Of a DNA stretch of 14,569 nt, positions 1 to 6,024 are shown piece by piece; within the stretch, counting starts at the first letter, position 1, and each line of letters opens with the position of its first letter. The stretch covers positions 1-14,569 of the forward strand of contig CAYQPF010000131.1 in NCBI GenBank assembly GCA_964419225.1, read 5' to 3'. The stretch is from CAYQPF01 sp964419225. Lineage in GTDB: Bacteria; Cloacimonadota; Cloacimonadia; Cloacimonadales; CAYQPF01. Below the pieces are notes generated by a model, which was not told where the DNA came from, did not search any database, and was given only the letters and a program-made list of their open reading frames with translations. The translations under genes and the position numbers were made by a program.

Positions 1-985
1 ATATAGCCAGCCTGCTTTTCAGGTTGTCAATGCCATTACCGGTTCCATCAATATTCTTTTCATTATAAGTTGTTGCTTTTTGCAATTTACCTGTATTTAA
101 GACCTTTATAACAAGTGTTTGGTTAGTCAGTCTGATAGAAATATGCAGGAGCAGCGTCTCTTTATTTGTCTTAGTACCGTATTTTATGGCGTTTTCCACA
201 AGCAGGTGAATAAGAAATGATGGTATTGTTACTTGTTTTGCAGCATCATCTACTGATAATTCAAAGTTAAACTTCTCTTCGAATCTTGTTTTTTGAATTT
301 CAAGATATTTGATTATTGATTCAATCTCCTTTTCAATTGGGATCGTCTCTTCTTGTTTGGTAAGGGTATACCGGTAATATTCCGACATATCCAGTACTAG
401 TTTCTTTGCTTTTAATGTATTTTCATCTATCAGAGTATAGATGGAATTGAGTACATTGAATAAAAAATGTGGGTTTATCTGATAACGGAACATTTTCATC
501 TGTACATCTTTGGCTAGTGTCTCTGCTTTGTGCGCCGTCTCTTTTTGTCTTTCAGACTGAAGTTTGAGATGTGTCAGAAAGTATGTTGCGCTTAAAAAAA
601 GCATTACCATGCCTCCTCCCGGAGTGTATTGTTGTATGAGTTTAAATGTAACCGGCAGAACATCGGTTCTTCCACACATAATTTCCAATAACGAACTTGC
701 AATCAGAACAATACTTGGCACAAAAACTGCATACGCAATAATTAGAAAATAGAGAACTATTGTCAGCTTCTTTTTTATAGCCCAGTTGTATGTGCTAATT
801 AATAAGAAGATAAATGGGAAATACGAGACGAATTGGAAAAAATGGTCCAGCAGCAAGGTCTCCGTTTTAGAAGGAGATGGAGGGTACCAGGCAAATCCAT
901 CCAGCAACCTGGTAATTACCAGTAATGTAAGAACAGCCAGAATATTGAAAAAATATTGGTTCCTGATATAAAGTGCCTTTAACAT
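1..985 (-). CDS. Sensor histidine kinase, LytS/YpdA (His_kinase) family, 3' end beyond window
   Basis: Reading the minus strand from the ATG at 985-983 gives 328 codons open to the window edge. The N-terminal part (about residues 10-140) is hydrophobic with four likely membrane segments. A short coiled stretch follows (about 140-165), then the His_kinase core. The H-box is QINPHFLFN with the presumed phospho-acceptor at His173. The N-box is LVENAIKYG around Asn265, and a glycine-rich G-box (DGTGNGIDN) starts near 313. This is the LytS/YpdA layout, which in Bacteroidota usually pairs with a LytTR response regulator; such a partner would lie just left of the window, which I cannot see. Only the last part of the ATPase domain is missing. 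An in-frame TAA lies eight codons upstream of 985 with no other ATG between, which supports this start. It is transcribed divergently from the gene at 1103. The signal sensed is unknown. Confidence 0.93.
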   Translation of the reverse strand, partial: MLKALYIRNQYFFNILAVLTLLVITRLLDGFAWYPPSPSKTETLLLDHFFQFVSYFPFIFLLISTYNWAIKKKLTIVLYFLIIAYAVFVPSIVLIASSLLEIMCGRTDVLPVTFKLIQQYTPGGGMVMLFLSATYFLTHLKLQSERQKETAHKAETLAKDVQMKMFRYQINPHFLFNVLNSIYTLIDENTLKAKKLVLDMSEYYRYTLTKQEETIPIEKEIESIIKYLEIQKTRFEEKFNFELSVDDAAKQVTIPSFLIHLLVENAIKYGTKTNKETLLLHISIRLTNQTLVIKVLNTGKLQKATTYNEKNIDGTGNGIDNLKSRLAI

Positions 986-1001
986 TTTATACAATTTTAT
1001 C

Positions 1002-1032
1002 CAAAATTATGCATTTATTTTAGATACCTAAA
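1002..1032 (-). promoter_or_regulatory. Candidate promoter of the histidine kinase gene
   Basis: On the minus strand TAATTTTG (complement of 1002-1009) fits the Bacteroidetes -7 box TAnnTTTG. Nineteen bases upstream is TTTA (complement of 1029-1032), a weak match to the -33 TTTG. Transcription would begin very close to the ATG, so the leader would be only about 10 bases. A small inverted repeat TTTAG-N4-CTAAA (1019-1032) lies in the spacer and could be an operator. This is a motif match only. Confidence 0.3.
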
Positions 1033-1102
1033 TATTGATGCAACATTTTTATAATTATTTGCATCTTAACCATATAGAAATCATAACTAATACTCCAGAT
1101 CA

Positions 1103-1543
1103 ATGAAAACAAGACAAACATCGTCAATTAGCGTTATCGTACTTATTATTGCATTTATGATTGGCTCATTTGGTAATTCATATGGGCAAAACAAAGAGAA
1201 TCAGAAGACTGCCGGTTTTCTGATTGTGGTTGAATCAAACAAAGATGAGGTTAAGCTCATAGGCAAACATGGTTGTGCATGGAAAGAACTAACATTTAAA
1301 TTTTCCGGTAAGGACGATTCTAAAACGATTGATCAGTTTGGAATGACGACATTGACTGAGGCAATAGCAAAAAAAGATCCCAAACCAAGTTTCATTTTTA
1401 CTATTCATAAAACAGATAAGGGTTTCGGCTTTGTTTGTATTCATGGTGCCAATTGGAGAGAACTAAGCTTTGGCTATCCAAAAGAGGGTTGTCACCAACC
1501 TATAAGCGAAAACGGAATGGAAGAATTCGACACTAGACAATAG
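1103..1543 (+). CDS. Small exported protein with two HG..W.EL.F repeats, unknown function
   Basis: 146 residues. A signal peptide (charged MKTR, then a hydrophobic stretch, probable cleavage near Gly28-Gln29) sends it out of the cytoplasm. The mature part holds two copies of a 45-47-residue unit, about 38-84 and 96-142. They align without any gap at an offset of 58. Shared positions include Phe39/97, His56/114, Gly57/115, Trp60/118, Glu62/120, Leu63/121, Phe65/123, Ile76/134 and Gly80-Met81/138-139. The core is HG-x-x-W-(K/R)-E-L-(T/S)-F. Cys58 in copy 1 and Cys112/130 in copy 2 are not aligned. I do not recognise the family. It lies 25 bases before a lipoprotein gene on the same strand, so the two may be co-transcribed. 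I found no clear Shine-Dalgarno sequence, which is normal for Bacteroidota. The reading frame and export are fairly safe; the function is unknown. Confidence 0.8.
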   Translation: MKTRQTSSISVIVLIIAFMIGSFGNSYGQNKENQKTAGFLIVVESNKDEVKLIGKHGCAWKELTFKFSGKDDSKTIDQFGMTTLTEAIAKKDPKPSFIFTIHKTDKGFGFVCIHGANWRELSFGYPKEGCHQPISENGMEEFDTRQ

Positions 1544-1568
1544 TTTTAAATTTTCAAATCTATATTTT

Positions 1569-2225
1569 ATGAAAAAAGTTTTAATTGCCAGATTCTTTGC
1601 TATTCTGTCTGTATGCATAACAATAGCATTTTTAAGCCAAAGTTGTAAACCTTGCGATGACCCTCCAGGCGGATCGGTAGATAAAAAGCCCAATATCTAC
1701 ATATATCCAAAAGAGACTATCCGGTTGAATGTCGGAATCAGTTTTCCCATTGGCGGCAATATTCTGACATCAATTCCTGAATACGGTTCAGGATGGACAG
1801 TTTCTGTTGACCCGGACGGGACCATTGATGGAAAATATGGTTTTCTTTACTACGAGAGCAGCCAGCCCGATGTATGGCAGCAGAGCCGTGGTTGGATAGT
1901 GGAAAAGGGTAATCTTGAGCAGTTCTTCAACAGAAACCTGACTGCTTATGGATTCAACAGGCGTGAGGTTCAGGATTTTATTGACTATTGGATCCCAAGG
2001 CTGCAATATGCCCCTAGTTTCGAAATCTATCCACAGGAATCTGCTATCATAGACAGAGTCATCAAGCTCGGATTCTCTGTTAAGCCAGATAACATTTTAC
2101 GTATGCACTACCTTATCAAAGGAATTAGTGGCGAGCAGAATAAACGTATTGTTGAACCTGTTATAACACCTTTTGTACGCAGAGGATTCGTGGTTGCTGA
2201 ATGGGGGGTGATTTTTGTAAATTGA
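1569..2225 (+). CDS. Lipoprotein of the conserved KPxIYxYP hypothetical family
   Basis: 218 residues. The N-terminus MKKVLIARFF plus a hydrophobic core ends in LSQSC at Cys26, a loose Bacteroidetes-type lipobox, so a lipid-anchored protein is likely. The following KPCDD contains acidic residues near the lipid Cys, as in Bacteroidota surface-export signals, but the match is weak. The mature part begins KPNIYIYPKE (from about residue 40). Further on come YGSGWTVSVDPDGT, GFLYYES, a stretch ending DFIDYWIPRL (about 137-147), a PDNILRMHYL stretch, and the closing GFVVAEWGVIF. From memory, this order (KPxIYxYP, GWxVxxxPDG, DFIxYWxPR, GFxVxEWG) marks a widespread but uncharacterised protein family, often with signal peptides. 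The gene is 25 bases after the HG-repeat gene and 19 bases before the ZIP gene, so a common transcript is plausible. No catalytic residues can be named. Confidence 0.82.
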   Translation: MKKVLIARFFAILSVCITIAFLSQSCKPCDDPPGGSVDKKPNIYIYPKETIRLNVGISFPIGGNILTSIPEYGSGWTVSVDPDGTIDGKYGFLYYESSQPDVWQQSRGWIVEKGNLEQFFNRNLTAYGFNRREVQDFIDYWIPRLQYAPSFEIYPQESAIIDRVIKLGFSVKPDNILRMHYLIKGISGEQNKRIVEPVITPFVRRGFVVAEWGVIFVN

Positions 2226-2244
2226 TTTTATAAAAAATAACTTT

Positions 2245-3060
2245 ATGAAACTCGACTTCTTACTTAATTATAACCCCGTACTTCTGGCTCTTTTTGCAAC
2301 CCTTTTCACATGGTTTGTCACTGCCCTGGGGTCGTCTATGGTTTTCTTCTTTAAATCGATTAATAAGAAGGTATTGAACTCCATGCTAGGTTTTGCTGCC
2401 GGGGTTATGATCGCAGCCAGCTTCTGGTCGTTGCTCAAACCGGCAATTGAGATGGCAGAAGCTAACGGCTCCATTCCGTGGGTACCTGCAGTAGTTGGCT
2501 TTTTAAGTGGAGGAGCTTTTTTGCTGGTGATAGACAAGATATTACCCCATTTGCACATGGGCCTGTCGTCCGATAAGGCTGAAGGTATAAAGACCCAATG
2601 GCAAAGAAGCGTACTGCTTGTCCTTGCAATTACACTTCACAATATACCTGAAGGTCTTGCTGTTGGCGTTGCTTTTGGCGTACTTGCAAATAACCCGGAT
2701 ATGGGAATTTTAACCGGAGCAATTGCTCTGGCCTTAGGTATAGGTTTGCAGAACTTTCCTGAGGGGGCGGCTGTATCAATCCCTTTAAGGCGTGAAGGCT
2801 TTTCCAGATTAAAAGCCTTCAACTACGGCCAGCTTTCGGGAATTGTAGAACCCATTGCCGGAGTAGGTGGTGCCATATTAGTATTAACCGTAACCCCACT
2901 CCTCCCCTATGCTCTCGCTTTTGCGGCCGGTGCAATGATTTTTGTTGTTGTGGAAGAACTGATACCCGAGTCTCAGAACGGCAATGAGACCGACCTTTCG
3001 ACAATTGGAGCTATGCTTGGTTTTGCCACAATGATGATGCTTGATGTAGCATTTAGCTAA
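2245..3060 (+). CDS. ZIP family metal transporter (GufA/ZupT-like)
   Basis: 271 residues, about the usual ZIP length, with roughly eight hydrophobic segments. It would move divalent metal ions such as zinc, iron or manganese across the inner membrane into the cytoplasm. The signature metal-site motifs are present: HNIPEG at 132-137 in the fourth membrane helix and QNFPEG at 169-174 in the fifth. The second motif has Gln where many ZIPs have His; Gln here is typical of the GufA branch as I know it. A short PHLHMG motif near residue 101 lies in the loop after helix 3. The start ATG at 2245 follows the lipoprotein stop by 19 bases, and the next reading frame begins 12 bases after its stop, so it sits inside a co-directional row. 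No metal-responsive riboswitch or operator is visible. Substrate metal cannot be told from sequence. Confidence 0.93.
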   Translation: MKLDFLLNYNPVLLALFATLFTWFVTALGSSMVFFFKSINKKVLNSMLGFAAGVMIAASFWSLLKPAIEMAEANGSIPWVPAVVGFLSGGAFLLVIDKILPHLHMGLSSDKAEGIKTQWQRSVLLVLAITLHNIPEGLAVGVAFGVLANNPDMGILTGAIALALGIGLQNFPEGAAVSIPLRREGFSRLKAFNYGQLSGIVEPIAGVGGAILVLTVTPLLPYALAFAAGAMIFVVVEELIPESQNGNETDLSTIGAMLGFATMMMLDVAFS

Positions 3061-3072
3061 ATACCATAAGGC

Positions 3073-3601
3073 ATGAACAAAATATACTCTTTCCTCAAAA
3101 GCAGGTATTTCAAATTTGGAGTAGCCCTCACTATTTACATCCTATGGGTAATCTGGATGGGCAATTACTGGTTCCTTTTGGGGATCCCTGTCGTATTTGA
3201 TGTTTATATAAGCAAAAAGGTCAACTGGAGCCCATGGAAAAAGAGAAACAAAGATAATCATCCGGTTATTGAATGGCTCGATGCCATAATTTTTGCAATC
3301 GTTGCCGTTACCATAATTAACATATTTTTTTCCAGAATTATAAGATTCCAACATCTTCCATGGACAGGACTTTGATGATAGGAGACCATCTTTATGTCAG
3401 TAAGGTCAGCTACGGTCCACGTACCCCTATCACATGATGGGCGACAACCGACACCAATCGCTGGATTCTCGTTATTGGGGGTTTGTACCGGAGGACCACA
3501 TTGTAGGAAAGCCTATTTTCATCTGGCTATCATTGGATGCTAACAAAGGCTTTCTAAATAAGGTAAGATGGAGTAGGTTCTTTAGAAAAGCACAACAGTA
3601 A
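3073..3601 (+). pseudogene. lepB: Signal peptidase I (lepB) relic: frameshift plus large internal deletion
   Basis: Three pieces in three frames together look like a Bacteroidota signal peptidase I. Piece 1 (3073 to about 3331) encodes two membrane segments and the WIWMGNYWFLLGIPVVFD and VEW/IEWLDAIIFA-type stretches expected at this protein's N-terminus. At a run of seven T (3325-3331) the frame shifts by one base; eight T would restore it. Piece 2 (about 3327-3433) then reads FFQNYKIPTSSM, which contains the catalytic Ser of SSM, and LYVSKVSYGPRTP, ending at TGA 3435-3437. Piece 3 (3434-3601) reads MMGDNRHQSLDSRYWG, the conserved box E, and continues to the C-terminus and TAA. The middle, which should carry the catalytic Lys (box D), is missing. 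The product cannot be an active peptidase. The enzyme is normally essential, so an intact copy should exist elsewhere. An isolated 100-residue reading frame (3073-3375) is only the first piece. Confidence 0.9.
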
Positions 3602-3608
3602 ATATTTT

Positions 3609-3638
3609 TTTGCAAATCAATATTCGTACATATATTTG
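3609..3638 (+). promoter_or_regulatory. Promoter of the yefM antitoxin gene (Bacteroidetes type)
   Basis: TTTG at 3609-3612 and TATATTTG at 3631-3638 match the -33 and -7 elements (TTTG and TAnnTTTG), with an 18-base spacer. The usual spacing is slightly longer (about 19-21). The -7 box lies between and overlaps the GTACATA boxes, as expected for a self-repressed toxin-antitoxin promoter. Confidence 0.6.
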
Positions 3639-3656
3639 TACATATTTACGTACATA
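3625..3656 (+). promoter_or_regulatory. Operator array: three GTACATA boxes at exact 12-bp period
   Basis: GTACATA occurs at 3626-3632, 3638-3644 and 3650-3656, each start exactly 12 bases after the last. Extended by one base, the boxes read CGTACA, TGTACA and CGTACA; the middle one is a perfect 6-bp palindrome. As I recall, E. coli YefM-YoeB binds paired palindromes with a TGTACA core and a 12-bp centre-to-centre distance. This array has the same core and period with a third box, right upstream of a YefM-family gene, so it is very likely the antitoxin's own operator. Confidence 0.72.
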
Positions 3657-3668
3657 AAAAATGTTATC

Positions 3669-3923
3669 ATGCTCACAACAACACTTTCTGACTTTAGAAA
3701 GGATATAAAACAATATCTTGATAAAGTGACAACGAATTCAGACACTCTAATAATAAACAGAGGAAAAGACGTGGGAGTTGTTATTATTTCATTAGACGAA
3801 TATAATTCCCTTAAAGCAACACAACACGAACTCTCGTCAAAGAGAAATGAATCGAGATTAGATTCTGCAATAGATAAACTTAAGAATGGCAAATCATTCC
3901 CTAAAGAACTCATTGATAAATGA
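3669..3923 (+). CDS. yefM: Antitoxin, Phd/YefM family
   Basis: 84 residues from the ATG at 3669. The sequence begins MLTTTLSDFRKDIKQYLDKV, the usual Phd/YefM DNA-binding start, and continues with LIINRGKDVGVVIISLDEYNSLKAT, the conserved fold core. The C-terminal part (about 55-84) is charged and would wrap the toxin. A TTG at 3636 in the same frame would add 11 residues, but that lies inside the operator array and the -7 box, so 3669 is preferred. Its stop overlaps the ATG of the toxin relic (ATGA, 3920-3923), the usual coupling in these operons. The gene is intact, whereas its toxin is not. It should still bind the three GTACATA boxes and repress itself, and might cross-neutralise a related toxin elsewhere; that last point is speculation. 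Confidence 0.9.
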   Translation: MLTTTLSDFRKDIKQYLDKVTTNSDTLIINRGKDVGVVIISLDEYNSLKATQHELSSKRNESRLDSAIDKLKNGKSFPKELIDK

Positions 3924-4049
3924 AATATATCTTTTTGGTTTAAGTAACAAGGTTTCTGGTCCAGACATATTTCTGGAGAGCATAGATTAATTTATAAAGT
4001 AAGAGAAGGGGAAATCCTTATAGCTAAATGTAGATTTCATTATGATTAA
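3920..4049 (+). pseudogene. yoeB: YoeB-family toxin relic (internal deletion and frameshift)
   Basis: The ATG overlaps the antitoxin stop and the first codons read MKYIF, the normal YoeB N-terminus. The frame then stops at TAA 3941-3943. The next coding-like piece reads FGLSNK in a second frame (3934-3951), and after a one-base loss near 3949-3951 a third frame gives GFWSRHISGEHRLIYKV and CRFHYD, ending at TAA 4047-4049. These are the conserved C-terminal parts of YoeB/Txe mRNA interferases, including the catalytic-region Glu-His-Arg and the final CR-HY. About half of the usual 85-residue protein is missing between the pieces. No active toxin can be made. Confidence 0.88.
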
Positions 4050-4084
4050 CTAACAATTATCACTTAATATACTTCTATTATAAT

Positions 4085-4441
4085 ATGTTACAATTATTAG
4101 AAATCAATACCCATGAAAAAATTGCCACGCTGATTGATAATAATTTCAAAATCTGCGAGGTACAGGATATTCTGGATATAATGGGAGACCTTTTCCCACT
4201 CGATTGCAAGAAGTTCATAGTTCATGAAGCTAATCTGCATCCCGACTTTTTTGACCTAAAAACCGGCCTTGCAGGTGATATTTTACAAAAGTTCTCTAAT
4301 TACCGGGTTCAACTTGCTGTAATTGGTGATTTCTCAAAGTATGAAAGCAAGAGTCTTCGCGATTTCATATATGAAAGTAATAAAGCGAAACTGATTTTCT
4401 TTGTACCGGATATGGAATCGGCTATTCTGGCACTTCAATAA
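4085..4441 (+). CDS. DUF4180 domain protein
   Basis: 118 residues, cytoplasmic, no signal peptide or membrane helix. The middle and C-terminal parts match DUF4180 as I know it: HPDFFDLKTGLAGDILQKF (about 57-75), then NYRVQLAVIGDFSKY and SKSLRDFIYESNKAK (about 77-107). The whole family domain is present at normal length, so the gene looks complete. Its molecular role has not been established to my knowledge. It is followed after 11 bases by the DUF3795 gene on the same strand, suggesting one transcript. The spacer before it (4050-4084) is AT-rich and shows no convincing promoter box. Confidence 0.85.
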   Translation: MLQLLEINTHEKIATLIDNNFKICEVQDILDIMGDLFPLDCKKFIVHEANLHPDFFDLKTGLAGDILQKFSNYRVQLAVIGDFSKYESKSLRDFIYESNKAKLIFFVPDMESAILALQ

Positions 4442-4452
4442 ATTTAGTTGAT

Positions 4453-4918
4453 ATGAAACCCTATAGAGATACTGGGATGATCGCTCCATGTGGCATGAAT
4501 TGCGGAATCTGCCTGGGACACCTCAGGGAGAAAAATGTTTGCCATGGCTGTTGGGGAGATAATGATAATAAACCTTATCATTGTGTTGTATGCGCTATTA
4601 AAAACTGTGTCTATCTTGAAAAGACAGAATCAAAATTCTGTTATGACTGTGAGGTGTTTCCATGTAAACGGCTGAAACAACTTGACAAAAGGTACAGGAC
4701 AAAATACGAAATGAGCATGATCGAAAATCTTGAGAACATTAAGAAGTTGGGTCTGGCTCAATTTGAAAAGAATGAACATGACAGGTGGCTTTGTAAAAGT
4801 TGTGGCGGTGCTATTTGCGTTCATCGTAAGGTTTGTCTGGTTTGCCAGAAAATAGAGATTCGACATGCCAGTTTATGTGAAAAAGAGAAAGTATACAGGT
4901 GGCTTTGTAGGTCCGGCA
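4453..4918 (+). CDS. DUF3795 protein, N-terminal part of an apparent DUF3795-GNAT fusion, cut by assembly gap
   Basis: 155 codons are readable before the N run. Residues about 8-130 are Cys-rich and match DUF3795: MIAPCGMNCGICLGHLR, CHGCWGD, HCVVCAIKNC, CYDCEVFPCKRL, and finally CKSCGGAICVH and CLVC. The cysteines probably bind metal, most likely zinc; the function is unknown. After CLVCQK, where DUF3795 proteins usually end, there is no stop codon. The frame runs straight into IEIRHASLCEKEKVYRWLCRSG, which is a typical start of a GNAT acetyltransferase. When the false gap and one 55-bp copy are removed, the frame continues without interruption to the stop at 5564, giving one 318-residue protein. 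Alternatively the ATA at the junction may have been an ATG start of a separate gene before mutation. The gene starts 11 bases after DUF4180. Confidence 0.85.
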
Positions 4919-5073
4919 NNNNNNNNNNNNNNNNNNNNNNNNNNNNNNNNNNNNNNNNNNNNNNNNNNNNNNNNNNNNNNNNNNNNNNNNNNNNNNNNNN
5001 NNNNNNNNNNNNNNNNNNCATGCCAGTTTATGTGAAAAAGAGAAAGTATACAGGTGGCTTTGTAGGTCCGGCA
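4864..5073 (+). repeat. Identical 55-bp direct repeat flanking the N run (assembly overlap)
   Basis: Bases 4864-4918 and 5019-5073 are identical over 55 positions and abut the 100-N run on both sides. This is what two contig ends sharing a k-mer-length overlap look like when a scaffolder joins them with a default gap. It is probably not a biological duplication. Confidence 0.9.
4919..5018. other. Assembly gap of 100 N
   Basis: Exactly 100 undetermined bases, a conventional placeholder length. Reading frames that run through it are meaningless. The identical flanks suggest that no sequence is actually missing. Confidence 0.98.
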
Positions 5074-5564
5074 CAACATCGATGCATATGGGGTTACCCG
5101 ATTATCCAGAAAGCCCCGTACCCGATTGGAATCGGTTCAACGAAGATTTTAAGGATTTCTACTTTCTTGAATCTGGCCGGGAAAAGGGATCTGTAATGAT
5201 TATTGAAAAGAATAACGAAGAGATAGGATGTCTATGTTATGCTTGTTTTCATTTAAGGCAAAGATATGCTGAACTTGACATCTGGCTCAAAAACAAAACC
5301 ATATGCGGTCATGGATATGGCACAACAGCGCTCAAGCAGCTTATCGATTACCTTGTCAATGAAAAAGGAGTAACAGATTTTATTATTAGACCATCAGAAA
5401 AAAATCTAAGGGCAATAAAGTCATATGAAAAGGCCGGGTTCAAACGTGTAGATGACAAAACTGAAACAATTAAGCGTTTTTTATCGGAAGAATATCTTGA
5501 CAAATATGGCAATGGCGATTATGGATTCGACAATACTGCAGTACTGACATATGAAAAACATTGA
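5019..5564 (+). CDS. GNAT family N-acetyltransferase, continuation of the DUF3795-GNAT reading frame
   Basis: From 5019 the frame reads HASLCEKEKVYRW and continues through an internal ATG at 5082 to TGA at 5562-5564. A start at 5082 would give 160 residues but would remove the first strand and helix of the GNAT fold, which the bases before 5082 and before the gap clearly encode (IEIRHASLCEKEKVYRWL). The acetyl-CoA site, motif A, is AELDIWLKN followed by CGHGYGTTAL, matching the (Q/R)xxGx(G/A) pattern. FIIRPSEKNLRAIKSYEKAGF is the usual C-terminal GNAT signature. It resembles the AAC(6')-like and RimJ-like groups of small-molecule or protein acetyltransferases; the substrate cannot be told. 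The last 14 bases overlap the next GNAT gene, so the two are probably translationally coupled. Confidence 0.88.
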   Translation, partial: HASLCEKEKVYRWLCRSGTTSMHMGLPDYPESPVPDWNRFNEDFKDFYFLESGREKGSVMIIEKNNEEIGCLCYACFHLRQRYAELDIWLKNKTICGHGYGTTALKQLIDYLVNEKGVTDFIIRPSEKNLRAIKSYEKAGFKRVDDKTETIKRFLSEEYLDKYGNGDYGFDNTAVLTYEKH

Positions 5565-6024
5565 AATCTCTGACTATCATAGCGGACAGGAGTTAGAGAT
5601 CCATAATCTGATCAAAAGAGTCTATGATGAATTCGTCTCTGTTGACTACTCCCCTGCCGGCAATCAATTTTTCTACGATTGGATAGATCCCTCAAAGATC
5701 GCTGAAAGGCAGCTGTTTAAAAGAACCATATTTATTGCTTTAGCGGATTCTGAAATTATAGGGATGATTGAGATCCGTGACAATAACACAATTTCGCTTT
5801 TGTTTGTTGATAAAACATTTCAGGGACAAGGCATTGCCAGAAAACTTTTTCATACTGCATTAAAGAGTTGCCTGTTGAATGATCCGACTCTGGAGAAGTT
5901 TTATGTTCATGCTTCTCCCTTCTCAATTCCTATATACAAAAAACTTGGATTTGCAGAAACCGATATAATGCAGGAACAAAATGGCATAAAATATCTGCCA
6001 ATGGAAAAACTGATTGAAAGATGA
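5551..6024 (+). CDS. GNAT family N-acetyltransferase
   Basis: 157 residues, cytoplasmic, a single full-length GNAT domain. The first strand is in MKNIEISDY and the long helix in IHNLIKRVYDEFV. The central strands are FIALADSEIIGMIEIR and ISLLFVD, followed by the acetyl-CoA pyrophosphate loop FQGQGIARKLF (Q-x-x-G-x-(G/A), near residues 91-101). The C-terminal signature is VHASPFSIPIYKKLGF. It is of the general YafP/ElaA-like type whose substrates vary. The start ATG lies 14 bases inside the preceding acetyltransferase gene, and its stop overlaps the next start (ATGA at 6021-6024). It therefore sits in a tightly packed operon. The substrate is unknown. Confidence 0.92.
   Translation: MKNIEISDYHSGQELEIHNLIKRVYDEFVSVDYSPAGNQFFYDWIDPSKIAERQLFKRTIFIALADSEIIGMIEIRDNNTISLLFVDKTFQGQGIARKLFHTALKSCLLNDPTLEKFYVHASPFSIPIYKKLGFAETDIMQEQNGIKYLPMEKLIER

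Noticed and set aside
564..971. Plus-strand small reading frames
   Set aside because: They lie opposite the histidine kinase, whose motifs are unambiguous on the minus strand.
3073..3375. A complete 100-residue membrane protein gene
   Set aside because: It is only the N-terminal piece of a broken signal peptidase I; matching downstream pieces continue in two other frames to 3601.
3636..3668. TTG start that would lengthen the YefM antitoxin by 11 residues
   Set aside because: It lies inside the -7 box and operator repeats, and the family normally begins at the MLTTT-type Met at 3669.
4811..5079. Minus-strand reading frames running through the N run
   Set aside because: They depend on undetermined bases and the artificial duplication, and are antisense to the clear DUF3795-GNAT coding sequence.
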